Assembly (NCBI GenBank): GCA_915063485.1
Contig: CAJZDJ010000011.1
Span: 1 to 30,308, forward strand
Reading direction: 5' to 3'
DNA from: an uncultured Actinomyces sp.
GTDB lineage: Bacteria; Actinomycetota; Actinomycetes; Actinomycetales; Actinomycetaceae
Length of the DNA: 30,308 bases
This document shows positions 8,059-17,241 of the stretch, one piece after another. How positions within the stretch are numbered: position 1 is the first letter of the stretch; the number at the start of each line of letters is the position of its first letter. The notes under the pieces are model-generated. The model was given only the letters and a program-made list of their open reading frames with translations, was not told the origin of the DNA and searched no databases. A program made the position numbers and the translations under genes.

Positions 8059-9123
8059 ATGGATTTAGTACTGGTAGCCGCCCCCATAGTTTTGGCGACC
8101 GTATTTTCCGCAGCTGCTATCGGTAAGCTCACCTCCGGCGTCGATGACGCCGATACTTGGCGTGAACTGGGCCTACCCAAATTCCTAAACCAAACCTGGC
8201 TGCGCCGCGCCCACCCCTGGGGTGAGCTGGCCCTGGCGCTAGCTTTACTGGTTGTGCCCGGAATACTGGCTTGGCCGGTGGCCCTGGCCGCGCTGGTTTT
8301 GGCTAGTTTCTACCTGGTGCTGATTGTGCGCCTGGCCCGTCAAGATCAGGCCAGCTGCAACTGTTTTGGGGCTAAAAATGCCACCCAAGTGGGCCCGGCG
8401 CTAATTGCCCGCAACCTGGCACTGGTGGCCCTGGCCTTGCTTTGGCTGGTGGCGCTAGCCCTGGGCACGCCAGTTTTCGCGCTTCAAGTGGCCACTAATC
8501 CGACAGTTCTAGCCCTGGCAGCGGTGGCGGCAGTTACTTGGCTACTAGCCCAAGCTTCACTGGGTAAAGCCCCGGCGCCAGTAGAGCAAAGCGGCTTTGC
8601 TCAAGATTATCTAGACGCTCCCGCCAGCCAGCAAGAAGGCGAGTATCTGCGCGCCCTGATCCCTATTGCCACCCTCTACGACGAGTTTGAAAGTGGCTAT
8701 GACTTGCGCGCTTACTCATCCCGCCAGGCTCACCTGTTGCTGTTCCTATCTATGGAATGCGGCTACTGCGACGACATTAAAGCCCTAGTGCCCGGCTGGA
8801 TCAAGGCCATTCCCCAGGTGGCTATTAAGGTGGTTTCCCCACGCAGCGCCGAGGAATACTTCGCCAAGGGAGACCCCTACTCACTGCGTGGACACTATCT
8901 ACGTGACGTTAACGGAGAAGTTTCGCGCCTACTGGCGGTTGAGGCGGTGCCCGCTGCCGCGCTTTTGGGTACTGACGGCCTCTTAGCCGGTGGCCCGGTT
9001 GAGGGTAAAAAAGCCGTAATTGACCTGGTAGAGCAGATGCTGGAACAAATCAGCGACGCCGTCGACACCGGTGACCTACCGGCTGAAGCCTCCAGCTACG
9101 GCGCGGTAAAAGGTATGCTGTAG
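8059..9123 (+). CDS. MauE/DoxX-like membrane protein with C-terminal thioredoxin-like domain
   Basis: The 354-residue protein has a membrane half and a soluble redox half. Residues 1 to about 175 form four or five membrane helices. The segment SCNCFGAK, with Cys100 and Cys102, fits the CXCFG signature of MauE-type proteins, which support disulfide formation in partner proteins. Residues about 190-335 resemble a thioredoxin fold with CGYC (Cys234, Cys237) and a candidate cis-proline at AVPA (Pro288). A four-cysteine relay from membrane to Trx domain is plausible, analogous to VKOR-Trx fusions, though the direction (oxidising or reducing) cannot be read. It starts at ATG 8059 behind AAGGAG and lies just before a small DUF3017 protein. 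Domain calls are from motifs; substrate unknown. Confidence 0.72.
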   Translation: MDLVLVAAPIVLATVFSAAAIGKLTSGVDDADTWRELGLPKFLNQTWLRRAHPWGELALALALLVVPGILAWPVALAALVLASFYLVLIVRLARQDQASCNCFGAKNATQVGPALIARNLALVALALLWLVALALGTPVFALQVATNPTVLALAAVAAVTWLLAQASLGKAPAPVEQSGFAQDYLDAPASQQEGEYLRALIPIATLYDEFESGYDLRAYSSRQAHLLLFLSMECGYCDDIKALVPGWIKAIPQVAIKVVSPRSAEEYFAKGDPYSLRGHYLRDVNGEVSRLLAVEAVPAAALLGTDGLLAGGPVEGKKAVIDLVEQMLEQISDAVDTGDLPAEASSYGAVKGML

Positions 9124-9141
9124 CGGTTGCCAAGGAGAAAA

Positions 9142-9456
9142 ATGAGCGAAGAAACAGCTGAAAGCGTACTTTCCCCTAACCAGTTGCCGCCGCGTCACTA
9201 CTATCGCGTGGCCGGGGTGGGGGTAGTGACGGTTTGCGTGCTAATCGTGGTGGCCACGGCGCTGCTGGGTTACTCACGTTTTGCGGTTTTGGAGGCCGCT
9301 GCACTGACTGGCGCCCTTACCATAATTCGCCTGCTGCGCCCCGAGGGTACCTGGATTCAAGCCCGCAGCCGGTTTGAAGATTTAGTGGTAGGTACTGGCC
9401 TAACCGTTGGTTTAGTGCTGCTGTCCACCTACGCTAACCTGCCGCGCATCTACTAA
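9142..9456 (+). CDS. DUF3017 family membrane protein
   Basis: This is a 104-residue protein with three hydrophobic segments (about residues 24-45, 50-65 and 82-97) separated by a basic loop (RLLRPEGTWIQARSR). Size, topology and genomic neighbourhood match DUF3017, an actinobacterial family commonly found between purine/folate genes and malate dehydrogenase. ATG 9142 is chosen because AAGGAG (9132-9137) precedes it; an upstream in-frame TTG at 9127 would put that site inside the coding region. It follows the MauE-Trx gene after 18 nt and is probably cotranscribed with it. Function unknown. Confidence 0.7.
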   Translation: MSEETAESVLSPNQLPPRHYYRVAGVGVVTVCVLIVVATALLGYSRFAVLEAAALTGALTIIRLLRPEGTWIQARSRFEDLVVGTGLTVGLVLLSTYANLPRIY

Positions 9457-9594
9457 AGCCTGCTTTGGCTGTGGCTGTGGCTGGGTTGGGGCCGACGCCG
9501 CAGCTGACTGGGCTGGTTTGGGCGTCAGTTGGCTTAGTTGCCGGGGCCGACGCCGCAGCTTTAGGTAGCCCTCCGGCTTTAGGAGTCCTTTGGC
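9457..9594. repeat. Repeat-rich gap between convergent genes
   Basis: An 18-bp direct repeat, GGGGCCGACGCCGCAGCT, occurs at 9488-9505 and again at 9543-9560. Between the copies, CAGCTGAC (9501-9508) can pair with a downstream GTCAGTTG with one G-U, giving a hairpin that may terminate the converging DUF3017 and hydrolase transcripts. A short GGCTGT tandem run lies at the left. No ORF is apparent. Confidence 0.6.
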
Positions 9595-10527
9595 TTAAGC
9601 GCTGCGACGAGCGTCGGCTTGCTTAACTGCCAAGGCCACTTCCTGGGGTTTTAGTAGCGGCACCATATGTGAGCTGGTTGAGGCCTGCCACAGGTGTGCA
9701 TCAGGCAGCTTGCTCGCATACTCACTGTGGGCCTTAAACCACTCTGACTCAGGTGAAGAGCTGGCCAATAAAATCTCTACCGGCACCTGCGGATGGGGCA
9801 GAGGATGCTCGCGCAGCTTCGCTAGAGCCGGATAGTAGCCCTCATTTTCTTGCCGCCGCGCCTTTAAGGCGGCGTCGCTGACGTCCTCGACGCGCACTTT
9901 TTGCTGCAACCGCACCGGTAAATGCTTATAGCCTGAAGCCATCAGGAAAGCAGGCAGTAGTTTAAGATCGCGGCTAAAAGTAATCGCCGAATCAAAAAGT
10001 GCCTCCAGGCGTTTACCTAAGGGACCAATTTGGGCCCCCACAAATTCGCTTGAGGGATCAACCAGCACCAGCGCTTTAACCAACTGTGGCTGGCGTGCGG
10101 TTAGGGCGCGGGCCATGATGCCCCCATAGGAATGGCCCACAATAATGGCCCCCTGGGGTGCGTAAGCTCGCACCACCTGCTCTAGGTCTGCCACCAGGGC
10201 CTCTAGGCTGCGCTGTGTTGCGGCCGGTGAGCGACCCAGGCCGGAGCGATCATAGCTGATAGTGCGATAGCCGGCTTTTGCCAGTAAATGAGCCACATTT
10301 GCCCACAGTAGGCGCGAGAGCCCTAGGCCGGATTCAAACACTACCGGCGCTTTAGCTGACAGACCATCATCTGCAGCCGGCACTGTTGCTGCCCCCGCAA
10401 CTGGCGCCGTCTTGGTTGCAGCCGCCCCGGAAAACGGCAGATGCTCCACTACATGCAATCGGCGCCCGTCGCTTAAATCAACATAGCTGTGCTTTGAACG
10501 GGGCCAATTTACCTGCTTAGCGCTCAT
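9595..10527 (-). CDS. Alpha/beta hydrolase
   Basis: This is a 310-residue serine hydrolase of the alpha/beta fold; the substrate is unknown. It has an oxyanion-side ESGLG motif (about residue 65), SYDRSGLGRS (91-100), the nucleophile elbow GHSYGG with Ser133, a candidate acid Asp157 in LVLVDPSS, and a candidate His287 in SSHMVP, which completes a catalytic triad in the expected order. No signal peptide or membrane segment is seen, so it is probably cytosolic. ATG 10527 is preferred: the alignable domain starts shortly after it, and the 51-codon upstream extension is AT-rich and looks non-coding. It is divergent from the SLC1-type symporter gene and convergent with the DUF3017 gene. It could be an esterase or a haloperoxidase-like protein. 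Confidence 0.85.
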   Translation of the reverse strand: MSAKQVNWPRSKHSYVDLSDGRRLHVVEHLPFSGAAATKTAPVAGAATVPAADDGLSAKAPVVFESGLGLSRLLWANVAHLLAKAGYRTISYDRSGLGRSPAATQRSLEALVADLEQVVRAYAPQGAIIVGHSYGGIMARALTARQPQLVKALVLVDPSSEFVGAQIGPLGKRLEALFDSAITFSRDLKLLPAFLMASGYKHLPVRLQQKVRVEDVSDAALKARRQENEGYYPALAKLREHPLPHPQVPVEILLASSSPESEWFKAHSEYASKLPDAHLWQASTSSHMVPLLKPQEVALAVKQADARRSA

Positions 10528-10750
10528 GGCTTCACCATAATCGGATTGATCAGTTAAAACGATGAGAAACTGACAAATTTCGCTATATGCGGCGAATGCA
10601 TATTTACGAAAATAATGTAAGAAAATCTCACTATGCGGAGAATGTAGCGCTATAAGCCAAATATTGAGATTATGTTGCACACCTAGGCGCTGTTGCTATT
10701 GGCGGCGTACCGCGTTTGCCAGGCGCATCGCCGTGAGCGAAGGAAAAGGC
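10528..10750. promoter_or_regulatory. AT-rich divergent promoter region with direct repeats
   Basis: The 223-base gap between the hydrolase and symporter starts is markedly AT-rich. It contains two imperfect 13-bp direct repeats, TATGCGGCGAATG (10586-10598) and TATGCGGAGAATG (10632-10644), each near a copy of CGCTATA (10581-10587 and 10648-10654). The layout fits regulator sites serving both genes, but no regulator can be named. Confidence 0.4.
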
Positions 10751-12082
10751 ATGATCTCGGTGCGTAAGCTAGTAAAAGCTGGCGGCATCTTGTTTTGGGT
10801 GATTCTAGCGATAGTGACCGCTTTGGTGGTGGGCTCTATTAAGGTGGGCTCCTCCCCGCTGATCACCGTGCCGCTGGCGCGCGTATTCGTTACTTTTTCG
10901 GCGATTTTCGCCCAGTTCTTAAGTTTTGCAATTCCGCTGATCATCGTTGGTTTAGTGACGCCGGCAATTGCAGATTTGGGGCGTGGAGCCGGTAAGTGGC
11001 TCTCTATTACTGCGGCCCTAGCCTATGGTTCCACCCTGTTTTCAGGTTTCCTTACCTACGTGGTGTGCGCCAGCATTTTCCCGCACATTATCACCAAGTC
11101 TTTGGCTTCTAACGTGGGTAAGGCCGACGCCGGCAGCCTTAAGTCATATTTTGAAGTGGAAATGCCCCCGGTCTTTGGGGTCATGACGGCGCTGCTGCTG
11201 TCTTTCGTAATTGGTATCGGCCTGTCGTTGGTGCCCAGGGGTGTGCTGCGTAAAGCCAGCATTGAATTTAGGGCTATCATTAGCTCTTTGATCAACAAGA
11301 TCATTATTCCGCTGCTACCGCTGCACGTGTTTGGTACCTTCTTGAACCTGGCTATCTCAGGTGCAGCCTGGCGCATTATGCGCACCTTACTGAGCGTAGT
11401 AGTGGTGGTGCTGGTGCTGGAAGTGGTTATCCTGCTGACCCAGTTTGTGGTGGCCGGGCTGATTGGCAAGCGCAACCCGTTAAAGGCGCTGTGGACCATG
11501 ATGCCCGCCTACACCACTGCCCTGGGTACCTCTTCCTCGGCTGCCACCATCCCGGTGACTTTGCGTCAGGTTCGCAAAAATGGGGTATCTGCGCCGGTAG
11601 CTGCTTTTACTGTGCCTCTGTGCGCCACTATTCACCTGGCTGGTTCAACCTCAAAAATTACTGCCTTCTCACTGGCCATCATTGCCTCCCAGGGCATGAA
11701 TGTTTCGACTATGCAGTACGCCGGCTTCATTTTCATGCTGGGTATTGTCATGGTGGCTGCCCCGGGTGTGCCCGGAGGTGCGATTATGGCCGCCACCGGT
11801 GTGCTCTCTTCAATGCTGGGCTTTAACGAGTCCGCCATTGCCCTTATGATCGCCACCTACATCGCTTTGGACCCCTTCGGTACGGCTACCAACGTAACCG
11901 GTGACGGCGCCATTGCCATTGTGGTTGACCGCCTGGCTCACGGTAAGTTCAACGATGCTAAAGCTGACCCGGAAAACGCCCGCGAGCTGTCTTTTGACGG
12001 CATGGCCTACCTGGACAAGGTTTCAGTTGAAGGGGTAGTTACCGATGAAGACCGTGCCCTATCCCAGCAGCTGGGAGCCTAG
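10751..12082 (+). CDS. SLC1/DAACS-family amino acid:cation symporter, SstT-like
   Basis: This 443-residue membrane transporter has the SLC1 fold (dicarboxylate/amino acid:cation symporter). HP1 carries SSSAAT (261-266), TM7 has CATIHLAGS in place of the usual NMDGT-type segment, and HP2 has AAPGVPGGAIMA. In TM8, LDPFGTATNVTGD keeps the amino-group-binding Asp (374), Thr378 and Asn381, but the position that is Arg397 in GltPh is Gly377, arguing against acidic amino acids or dicarboxylates and for a neutral substrate such as serine or threonine. ATG 10751 follows GAAGGA; an upstream extension is Arg/Cys-rich and non-homologous in look. The gene stands alone between the divergent hydrolase and a bidirectional terminator. 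The substrate is inferred. Confidence 0.85.
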   Translation: MISVRKLVKAGGILFWVILAIVTALVVGSIKVGSSPLITVPLARVFVTFSAIFAQFLSFAIPLIIVGLVTPAIADLGRGAGKWLSITAALAYGSTLFSGFLTYVVCASIFPHIITKSLASNVGKADAGSLKSYFEVEMPPVFGVMTALLLSFVIGIGLSLVPRGVLRKASIEFRAIISSLINKIIIPLLPLHVFGTFLNLAISGAAWRIMRTLLSVVVVVLVLEVVILLTQFVVAGLIGKRNPLKALWTMMPAYTTALGTSSSAATIPVTLRQVRKNGVSAPVAAFTVPLCATIHLAGSTSKITAFSLAIIASQGMNVSTMQYAGFIFMLGIVMVAAPGVPGGAIMAATGVLSSMLGFNESAIALMIATYIALDPFGTATNVTGDGAIAIVVDRLAHGKFNDAKADPENARELSFDGMAYLDKVSVEGVVTDEDRALSQQLGA

Positions 12083-12180
12083 TGCGTCGCGACATCCACA
12101 AGGCCATACAAGGCTCTGTCCCAGCAACTGGGAGCCTAGCATGTGTCTAATGCGCTGGCGCCATAACTGCTGCAGTGAAC
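12083..12180 (+). repeat. Partial duplication of the symporter 3' end
   Basis: The last bases of the symporter gene (TCCCAGCAGCTGGGAGCCTAG, about 12062-12082) recur as TCCCAGCAACTGGGAGCCTAG at about 12119-12139 with one change. Part of the preceding context (CCCTA/CTCTG) is also similar. This looks like a short tandem duplication with drift. Each copy contains a CCCAGC-GCTGGG-type dyad. Confidence 0.55.
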
Positions 12181-12193
12181 ACCCTTAAAAAAT

Positions 12194-12226
12194 AGTTAGC
12201 GCTAACCATTACGGTTAGCGCTAACT
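12194..12226. terminator. Bidirectional terminator between convergent genes
   Basis: AGTTAGCGCTAACC (12194-12207) and GGTTAGCGCTAACT (12213-12226) form a perfect 14-bp stem with an ATTAC loop. An A-run precedes it and T-rich sequence follows, so it can serve both the symporter and the exporter transcripts. Confidence 0.85.
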
Positions 12227-12276
12227 TATTTGTGTAATTGTCGGGGTTTGTTGGCTGTCGCAGGCCCCGGCGGTGT

Positions 12277-14046
12277 TTAGCGATCCATAAGCTGGCGCAG
12301 TGGGCCGGGAGTGTTCATTAGCTTTTGGGGCTTGCCGCTTTGAACAATCTGGCCGTTTTCAAAGACCACTACCCGGTCAGCCAGTTCTAGGCCCACCAAC
12401 GTATGGGAGACTTCCAAAATAGTGGCTTCAGGTAATGCCTGGCGCAAAGACTTGCGCACGCTAGCAGCCAGCTTCAGATCCATATGTGAAGTGAACTCAT
12501 CCAAAATCAGCAGACGCGGCTTAGCTACCAGCGCCCGGGCAAAAGCTAGACGCTGTGCCTGGCCACCAGAAAGCGAACTGCCACGCTCACCCACAACCGT
12601 GTCTAGTCCCTTAGGCATAGCCCGCACCTCGGCAGCCAGCTGGGCGTACTCCAGGGCCTGCCACAGTTGGGCAGTATCTGCCTGTGGGGCTGCTAGGGAC
12701 AGATTCTCGCGGATAGTGGCGCGCATAATGAACGGATGCTGGCTGACCAACTGCACTTGGGAGCGTAGCGAATCAACCTTAAGTGTGCGCACATCGTGCC
12801 CATCAAGCAGCACGCGCCCGCCCACCGGATCATCGCAGCGCGCCGCCAACATGCTCAGCGTGGACTTGCCGCTACCGCTAGCACCCGCTAGCACCGTCCA
12901 AGAGCCAGCGTTTAGGTGTAGGGAAACCTGAGTTAAGGCCTGGTGTTTACGCTCACCAGGGTAGGCGTAAGAAACCTTGTGCCAGGTGACCTCCAAACCA
13001 GACTTGGCGACGTCGTCGCGACGGGTAGGCAAAGCCTTAGGGCCATCAAGCAAAGCCGGGCCATGGGCGGTGGCATAAACCCGCTCAGCACTAGCCCAAG
13101 CTACCGACACCGAAGAAGGCATATCCTCCAAGGTACGCGCGCTAGTGCGCTGAGCTACCAGGGCGGCAATCACCGCCACCACCGTGGGGGCCTGAGCCAG
13201 GGGAGCGGCCTCAAAAACCGGGTCACGCAGCCAAATAAACAACACCCCAAACAGCATTAAGGCCATTAAGAACTGCCCGGCCGCCCAACGCAGCGCCGCC
13301 CAAGCCCGTATCGGAGAATCAGCGGCGGTGATTGAATCACCAATGCGTTCAAGCTGCTCTAGACGCTGCAACTGGGCGCCATAAGAAAGCACCTCGTTGT
13401 AGCCCTGCACCGAGTCAGTTACGTGGGCCTGTAACTGGCCACGAATCTTGGCGCTCTTTTGGGCTGCGGCAAGGGAGAACTTAGCTCCCATCAGCGGCAC
13501 CACCACCAGGGTAAGCACCAACATCACTAGGACAAAAATAGAAACCGTAGCCGGAGACACAAAGGCGATCCACAGCCAGGTCAGCAGCGGCACTACCAGC
13601 GAGCTTACTAACGGCGCCAAAGTGTGGGCAAAAAACACCTCAATACGGTCAATGTCTTTAGTTAGCCGCCCAGTTAGCTCAGCTGAGCGGGTGTGCAAAG
13701 ACAGACGCGGCGACTGGGGCAGCATGGACTTAAACAGCGCAACGCGCAGCAGCTCTAAAGCTTTGAAAGCAACCAGGTGCCCCAAAAATTGCTCAGCGTA
13801 ACGTAAAGCGGCCTTAACCAAAGCAATGATCAAACATGCCAGCAAAAACAGCCACACCAGGCCGGTATCGAAGCCGCCGCCACCGCTGAGCTTACGCAGC
13901 GCCACCGCGAGCGCATAGGCCCCCAGGCAGTAGATAACTACCTGCAAGATCTGGTCCAGTAGGCGTGCGCTTACCGACAGGGCCAGAGGCTTTAGTGCCG
14001 GCCGCGTTACTTCTAGGATCCAGTTATAAACCCGACGCCGTGACAT
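12277..14046 (-). CDS. ABC exporter half-transporter, CydC-like
   Basis: This 589-residue fused permease-ATPase has about six membrane helices in residues 15-300 and a nucleotide-binding domain after about 345. It has Walker A GASGSGKST (388-396), Q-loop Gln436 (VSQHP), signature LSGGQAQR (492-499), Walker B LLILDE with Glu517, and H-loop His548. It starts at the overlapping TGATG of the upstream CydD-like gene, implying translational coupling and a heterodimer. CydDC exporters move cysteine/glutathione-type thiols to the periplasm for cytochrome bd assembly. No cydAB genes are in the window, so the thiol-exporter role rests on the family-like pair architecture alone; a drug or peptide exporter is an alternative. 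Confidence 0.8.
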   Translation of the reverse strand: MSRRRVYNWILEVTRPALKPLALSVSARLLDQILQVVIYCLGAYALAVALRKLSGGGGFDTGLVWLFLLACLIIALVKAALRYAEQFLGHLVAFKALELLRVALFKSMLPQSPRLSLHTRSAELTGRLTKDIDRIEVFFAHTLAPLVSSLVVPLLTWLWIAFVSPATVSIFVLVMLVLTLVVVPLMGAKFSLAAAQKSAKIRGQLQAHVTDSVQGYNEVLSYGAQLQRLEQLERIGDSITAADSPIRAWAALRWAAGQFLMALMLFGVLFIWLRDPVFEAAPLAQAPTVVAVIAALVAQRTSARTLEDMPSSVSVAWASAERVYATAHGPALLDGPKALPTRRDDVAKSGLEVTWHKVSYAYPGERKHQALTQVSLHLNAGSWTVLAGASGSGKSTLSMLAARCDDPVGGRVLLDGHDVRTLKVDSLRSQVQLVSQHPFIMRATIRENLSLAAPQADTAQLWQALEYAQLAAEVRAMPKGLDTVVGERGSSLSGGQAQRLAFARALVAKPRLLILDEFTSHMDLKLAASVRKSLRQALPEATILEVSHTLVGLELADRVVVFENGQIVQSGKPQKLMNTPGPLRQLMDR

Positions 14047-15998
14047 CAGTCGTCCTCTCCGCTAGAGCTGTGGGCTGAGTTGGCATCCATAGCAGTTGGT
14101 TTTTTGGCAGAGTTTTTCTTGGTTTTAGTGGGTTTTTGCATCTGGGCTAGAGAGGCTAGCGCTGAGGTTAGGGGAGTAGTCATGGCGTCGCCGCTAACCT
14201 TGGCGGCCAGGAGCTGGTCTGCCTGGGCTTTGGTGGGTTGAGCTGGGCCGGTGGGCTTAGCCTTGGGCTTGCGCGGCGTTAGCTCGTGGAGTTTGCCTTT
14301 AGAAACCTTAAAGATGCGGTCAGTGTGGATTAGCGCCGCTGGGCGGTGCGAAATGGTTACCACAGTGCGGTTGGCACCTAGGTTTTCTAGGGCTTTAGTG
14401 ATGGCAGCTTCACTGGCCAGGTCTACCTGGCTGGTGGGCTCATCCAGTAGCAAGATGGGGCGGTCAGCTAGCACGGCGCGGGCGATAGCCAGGCGTTGGG
14501 CTTGGCCTCCTGATAGGCCCATGCCGCTGTCGCCCAGCATGGTTTCTAGTCCTTTAGGTAGGGCCCGAATTTCGGTGTCAAGCTGGGCTACTTCCAGGGC
14601 CCGCCATAGTTCTTCAGTGGTGGCTTCAGGCTTAGCTAGACGTAGGTTTTGGGCTACCGTGTCACCAAACAGCCACGAGCGCTGGCTAACTAGGGCACTG
14701 GAGCGCTGCACACGCGACATATTGGCTGGGCGCAGGCGGATAGGGCCAAGGCGCCCGTAGCCTTCGCGGGGGAGTAAGTGGCCTGCCAGTAGCGCCATAA
14801 GCGTGGATTTGCCGGCTCCTGAACGGCCCACAATACCGATGTGTTCACCCAGTTCCACCCGTAGGTTGACGTTTTTAAGTACGTCTTTATCGCTCCAACC
14901 AATGGATACGTCACGCAACAAGATAGCAGCGGTGTCTACTTCTTCTGTCTGGTAGCTGGAGGCCTTGGCGGGCACCGGCGCCGGGGCGGAGCTGGCGGGG
15001 GTGGGGGTAGCCAAAATGTTGCGGATAGCTTTTTGGCTGGCGCGTCCACCCATACCCACATAGAAGAAGGCCCCTACATGGTTAAGCGGATCTAGTAGCA
15101 CTAGCGCCACTAGGGCTAGAGCCAGGGCGTCACCAGCATCTAGGCGTCCGGATTTTAGACCGCTGGCAGCAATAGCCACTGAGGCCATTAAAATGAATAC
15201 GCTAGTAAATAGATCGGTGGCTAGGATTACCAGCTGGTTGCCTGCCAGTAGGCGCATCAGGGCCCGGCGGTTAGCTTCGCCGCGTTGGCCTAGCCGCTGG
15301 GCGTAGCGTTCACCAGCCCGGGCCAGTACTAGAGTGCTTAGACCCTGTACCGCATCTAAATATTGGGCGGCTAGGGCGGAGCGCTGTCTGCGTGAGCCGG
15401 CGGCGCTGCCACGGGTGAGGCGGCTGACTCCGACGCTGCCGCCAATAGCAACGCCGACACCTAGGGCCAGTTCTAGGGCGCTGAGGGGGTCAATGAAGAT
15501 AGCTGCCAGCACTAGCACCACCAGCGGCGTGATTAGGGCACTGATTGCTTGGGGCAGGAAAGTGAACTCGTATTTAGAAACGCGCTCACTGCCGTCAACC
15601 AGGGTAGAGACTAGTGCGCCGCTGGCGGTGGTTTTAGCGCTATCGGCGCCCGCTCCGGTGCGCGGCAAGTGACCGATAGCGAAAATGTGGTCTAGGGTGC
15701 GCACGCGCAGGCGTGTTTCTTCATCAAGCGCACTTTGGCGGCCAATATAGTCAGCTGCCGCGTAGCTTAAGGCGCAGATGCTGGCAAAAATGACGGCTGT
15801 GGCCAGCCAGGGCCAGGCCGCTGAAAATGGAGAGATTTGGTGGGCTAGTACGGTGGAGTTAAAGGGTGCCCCCACCCCCTTACCAAAACCAATCAAACTT
15901 AGTGCGCCGCTGGCGCCTGCTACGACACTAAACACACAAATTTGACGATAAGACCGCTGACCCAGGGGTGAGCGGGTGGGTATTGATTGGCCTCTCAC
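14046..15998 (-). CDS. ABC exporter half-transporter, CydD-like, with Lys/Ala/Ser-rich tail
   Basis: This 650-residue membrane-ATPase fusion is the first gene of the pair. Membrane helices occupy about residues 20-320. The ATPase domain has Walker A GRSGAGKST (391-399), Q-loop in LVSQRSW, signature LSGGQAQR (495-502), Walker B LLLDEP with Glu520, and His551 in SHRP. The domain ends near residue 570 and is followed by about 80 residues of low-complexity sequence rich in Lys, Pro, Ala, Thr and Ser, ending SSSGEDD; such a tail is unusual in this family. The start is a GTG at 15998 with only a weak AGGA upstream, so the N-terminus is less certain. Its stop overlaps the partner's ATG. The partner is the CydC-like half. 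Confidence 0.8.
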   Translation of the reverse strand: MRGQSIPTRSPLGQRSYRQICVFSVVAGASGALSLIGFGKGVGAPFNSTVLAHQISPFSAAWPWLATAVIFASICALSYAAADYIGRQSALDEETRLRVRTLDHIFAIGHLPRTGAGADSAKTTASGALVSTLVDGSERVSKYEFTFLPQAISALITPLVVLVLAAIFIDPLSALELALGVGVAIGGSVGVSRLTRGSAAGSRRQRSALAAQYLDAVQGLSTLVLARAGERYAQRLGQRGEANRRALMRLLAGNQLVILATDLFTSVFILMASVAIAASGLKSGRLDAGDALALALVALVLLDPLNHVGAFFYVGMGGRASQKAIRNILATPTPASSAPAPVPAKASSYQTEEVDTAAILLRDVSIGWSDKDVLKNVNLRVELGEHIGIVGRSGAGKSTLMALLAGHLLPREGYGRLGPIRLRPANMSRVQRSSALVSQRSWLFGDTVAQNLRLAKPEATTEELWRALEVAQLDTEIRALPKGLETMLGDSGMGLSGGQAQRLAIARAVLADRPILLLDEPTSQVDLASEAAITKALENLGANRTVVTISHRPAALIHTDRIFKVSKGKLHELTPRKPKAKPTGPAQPTKAQADQLLAAKVSGDAMTTPLTSALASLAQMQKPTKTKKNSAKKPTAMDANSAHSSSGEDD

Positions 15999-16107
15999 GG
16001 CTAATAGCTTATCCTGCCATTAGCGCATTAGGGGGAGGGAGCACAGTTAGCTAACCGGCGTGCGCACTTAGGGCCATGATTTGGGCAAAATCGCTGGGTC
16101 CTAAATT

Positions 16108-16136
16108 TTGTGTGCTCAAGGGCATACACTTATAGC
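16108..16136 (+). promoter_or_regulatory. Putative mdh promoter
   Basis: TTGTGT (16108-16113) and TATAGC (16131-16136) are separated by 17 nt, about 55 bases before the mdh start. Both hexamers match the housekeeping consensus at four of six positions. Prediction by eye only. Confidence 0.45.
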
Positions 16137-16188
16137 AGTGGCTGTGCAAGGAAGCAGTCCTTAATTGTCTTACCTTAAGGAGACTTAA

Positions 16189-17181
<993 letters not shown>

Positions 17182-17207
17182 TCTAACTGCTACTACAGCT
17201 AGCTACT

Positions 17208-17241
17208 AAAGCTGGCCGCCGCATATGTGGCGGCCAGCTTT
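17208..17241 (+). terminator. Rho-independent terminator of mdh
   Basis: AAAGCTGGCCGCC (17208-17220) and GGCGGCCAGCTTT (17229-17241) form a perfect 13-bp stem with loop GCATATGT, followed by GTTGTTG. It lies 26 nt after the mdh stop. Confidence 0.9.

Noticed and set aside
9127..9141. TTG start upstream of the DUF3017 gene
   Set aside because: It would include the Shine-Dalgarno sequence AAGGAG in the coding region; ATG 9142 is correctly spaced.
10528..10680. N-terminal extension of the alpha/beta hydrolase
   Set aside because: The extra 51 residues are AT-rich in DNA, lack similarity to the fold and overlap the likely divergent promoter.
12194..12226. LacI-type operator (GTTAGCGCTAAC) twice
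   Set aside because: The two copies form the arms of one perfect hairpin between convergent genes, with no promoter nearby; a terminator explains them better.
12422..12931. A 169-codon plus-strand frame opposite the CydC-like ATPase domain
   Set aside because: The opposite strand carries intact Walker A, signature and Walker B motifs; this is a shadow.
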